Positions 63,529 to 64,000 of a stretch of 64,000 nucleotides of DNA are shown one piece after another; positions within the stretch are counted from its first letter, which is position 1, and each line of letters opens with the position of its first letter. The stretch spans positions 113,460 to 177,459 of the forward strand of contig DDRT01000001.1 in assembly GCA_002343185.1 (NCBI GenBank). Reading direction: 5' to 3'. Below the pieces are notes generated by a model. It worked only from the letters and a program-made list of their open reading frames with translations. It had not been told where the DNA came from and did not search any database. The position numbers were made by a program, and so were the translations under genes. This DNA comes from Deltaproteobacteria bacterium UBA2409. Its GTDB lineage: Bacteria > Bdellovibrionota_C > UBA2361 > DDRT01.

Positions 63529-64000
63529 TTAATCTGGTGCTGTAACACGCACCACCTCCTCAATAGTTGTTATTCCCTCTTTTAGCCTCATAAGAGCTGA
63601 AGCTCTAAGAGTAGTCATCCCCATCTTAATAGCTTGACGCTTTAGTTCTGTAGAGTTTGCACCATTTAAAACTAGATCTTTTAGCTCTTCCCACATTGGC
63701 ATTACTTCATAAAGAGCAATCCTCCCCTTGTAGCCAGTATTTGCACACTTAGGGCAACCTTTTCCTTCTATAACTTTTACATGTGGAGCCTCTTCAGGAG
63801 GAATTCCGATTCCTACTAAAACATCTGGATGAACCTCAGCTGGCGTTGCGCACTGAGAGCACACTCTTCTTGCAAGACGTTGAGCTAAGATTAAATTTAT
63901 AGATGATGCAACAAGGAACGGCTCAACTCCCATATTTAAAAGTCTATTAACTGAAGAAGGAGCATCATTTGTGTGAAGAGTTGAAAGAACAAGGTGACCT
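63529..64000 (-). CDS. pilB: Type IV pilus assembly ATPase PilB, C-terminal part (cut by window end)
   Basis: The hexameric ATPase that drives pilus extension. Only the last 157 residues or so are in the window. The reading frame is open to base 64000, with the His-box GHLVLSTLHTNDAPSS, the NLILAQRLARRVC segment and the tetracysteine zinc site (CSQC and CPKC) that distinguishes PilB/GspE from PilT. An in-frame ATG at 63933 is internal, not a start. Transcribed first in the pilB-pilC-sensor/activator operon. Confidence 0.93.
   Translation of the reverse strand, partial: GHLVLSTLHTNDAPSSVNRLLNMGVEPFLVASSINLILAQRLARRVCSQCATPAEVHPDVLVGIGIPPEEAPHVKVIEGKGCPKCANTGYKGRIALYEVMPMWEELKDLVLNGANSTELKRQAIKMGMTTLRASALMRLKEGITTIEEVVRVTAPD

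Noticed and set aside
1..64000. CRISPR arrays, tRNA or rRNA genes
   Set aside because: No regularly spaced direct repeats, cloverleaf-like sequences or conserved rRNA segments were seen by eye; a covariance-model scan would be decisive.

Overview
The window is a low-GC bacterial chromosome segment centred on a probable replication origin. The canonical block dnaA-dnaN-recF-gyrB reads leftward from about 25.9 to 19.8 kb, with a perfect DnaA box in the dnaA-dnaN spacer. Several features fit a Gram-negative lineage of the former Deltaproteobacteria (Bdellovibrionota, Myxococcota or a related low-GC group): a type IV pilus cluster arranged like that of Myxococcus xanthus, a protein resembling the MXAN_5187 C-terminal domain, a DUF1800/DUF1501 pair, atpB-atpE separated from the rest of the ATP synthase genes, and a polar-type flagellin. 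The taxonomy is inference. I saw no rRNA, tRNA or CRISPR array.

Left part (0-19.8 kb): a large protein with amidoligase-like motifs, glmU, and a small sugar/surface-glycan region made of a HAD-nucleotidyltransferase fusion, a WavE-like protein, a glycerophosphodiesterase, galE and a polytopic glycosyltransferase-like protein. Next come a double-length UvrA with four ATPase domains, a DUF4143-type ATPase, an isocyanide synthase (PvcA/DIT1 family) whose 5' end is broken by an apparent one-base frameshift, and corA.

Middle (19.8-51 kb): the replication block, then atpB-atpE and trxB. A flagellin follows whose variable region is seven FG-GAP repeats, predicted to form a complete seven-bladed beta-propeller. 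After it lie the DUF1800/DUF1501 pair, a tandem Lrp regulator, a biotin carboxylase, katG, a glycosyltransferase/thioesterase operon, secA, hemW and glnA. An unusual roughly 0.6 kb insertion sits behind glnA. It is flanked by a 33-bp duplication of the glnA 3' end and holds two head-to-head truncated four-helix-bundle (S23/IVP) genes.

Right part (51-64 kb): topA-mnmG, then the pilus cluster. pilA has a near-consensus sigma-54 promoter. Beside it run a PilG-position gene, a PilH/PilI-like ABC exporter and an M42 peptidase. Facing them are pilB (cut by the window end), pilC, and one gene that joins a six-helix PilS-like membrane sensor and PAS domain directly to a PilR-like sigma-54 activator, with neither histidine kinase nor receiver domain. 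This looks like a one-component replacement for PilS-PilR that would control pilA.

A family of GGGGTCA...TGACCCC inverted repeats occurs four times, always directly at gene 3' ends, and in two cases supplies the stop codon of the neighbouring gene. A separate three-hairpin array ends another gene. A stretch of nested inverted repeats lies between the PilG-position gene and the ABC exporter gene.
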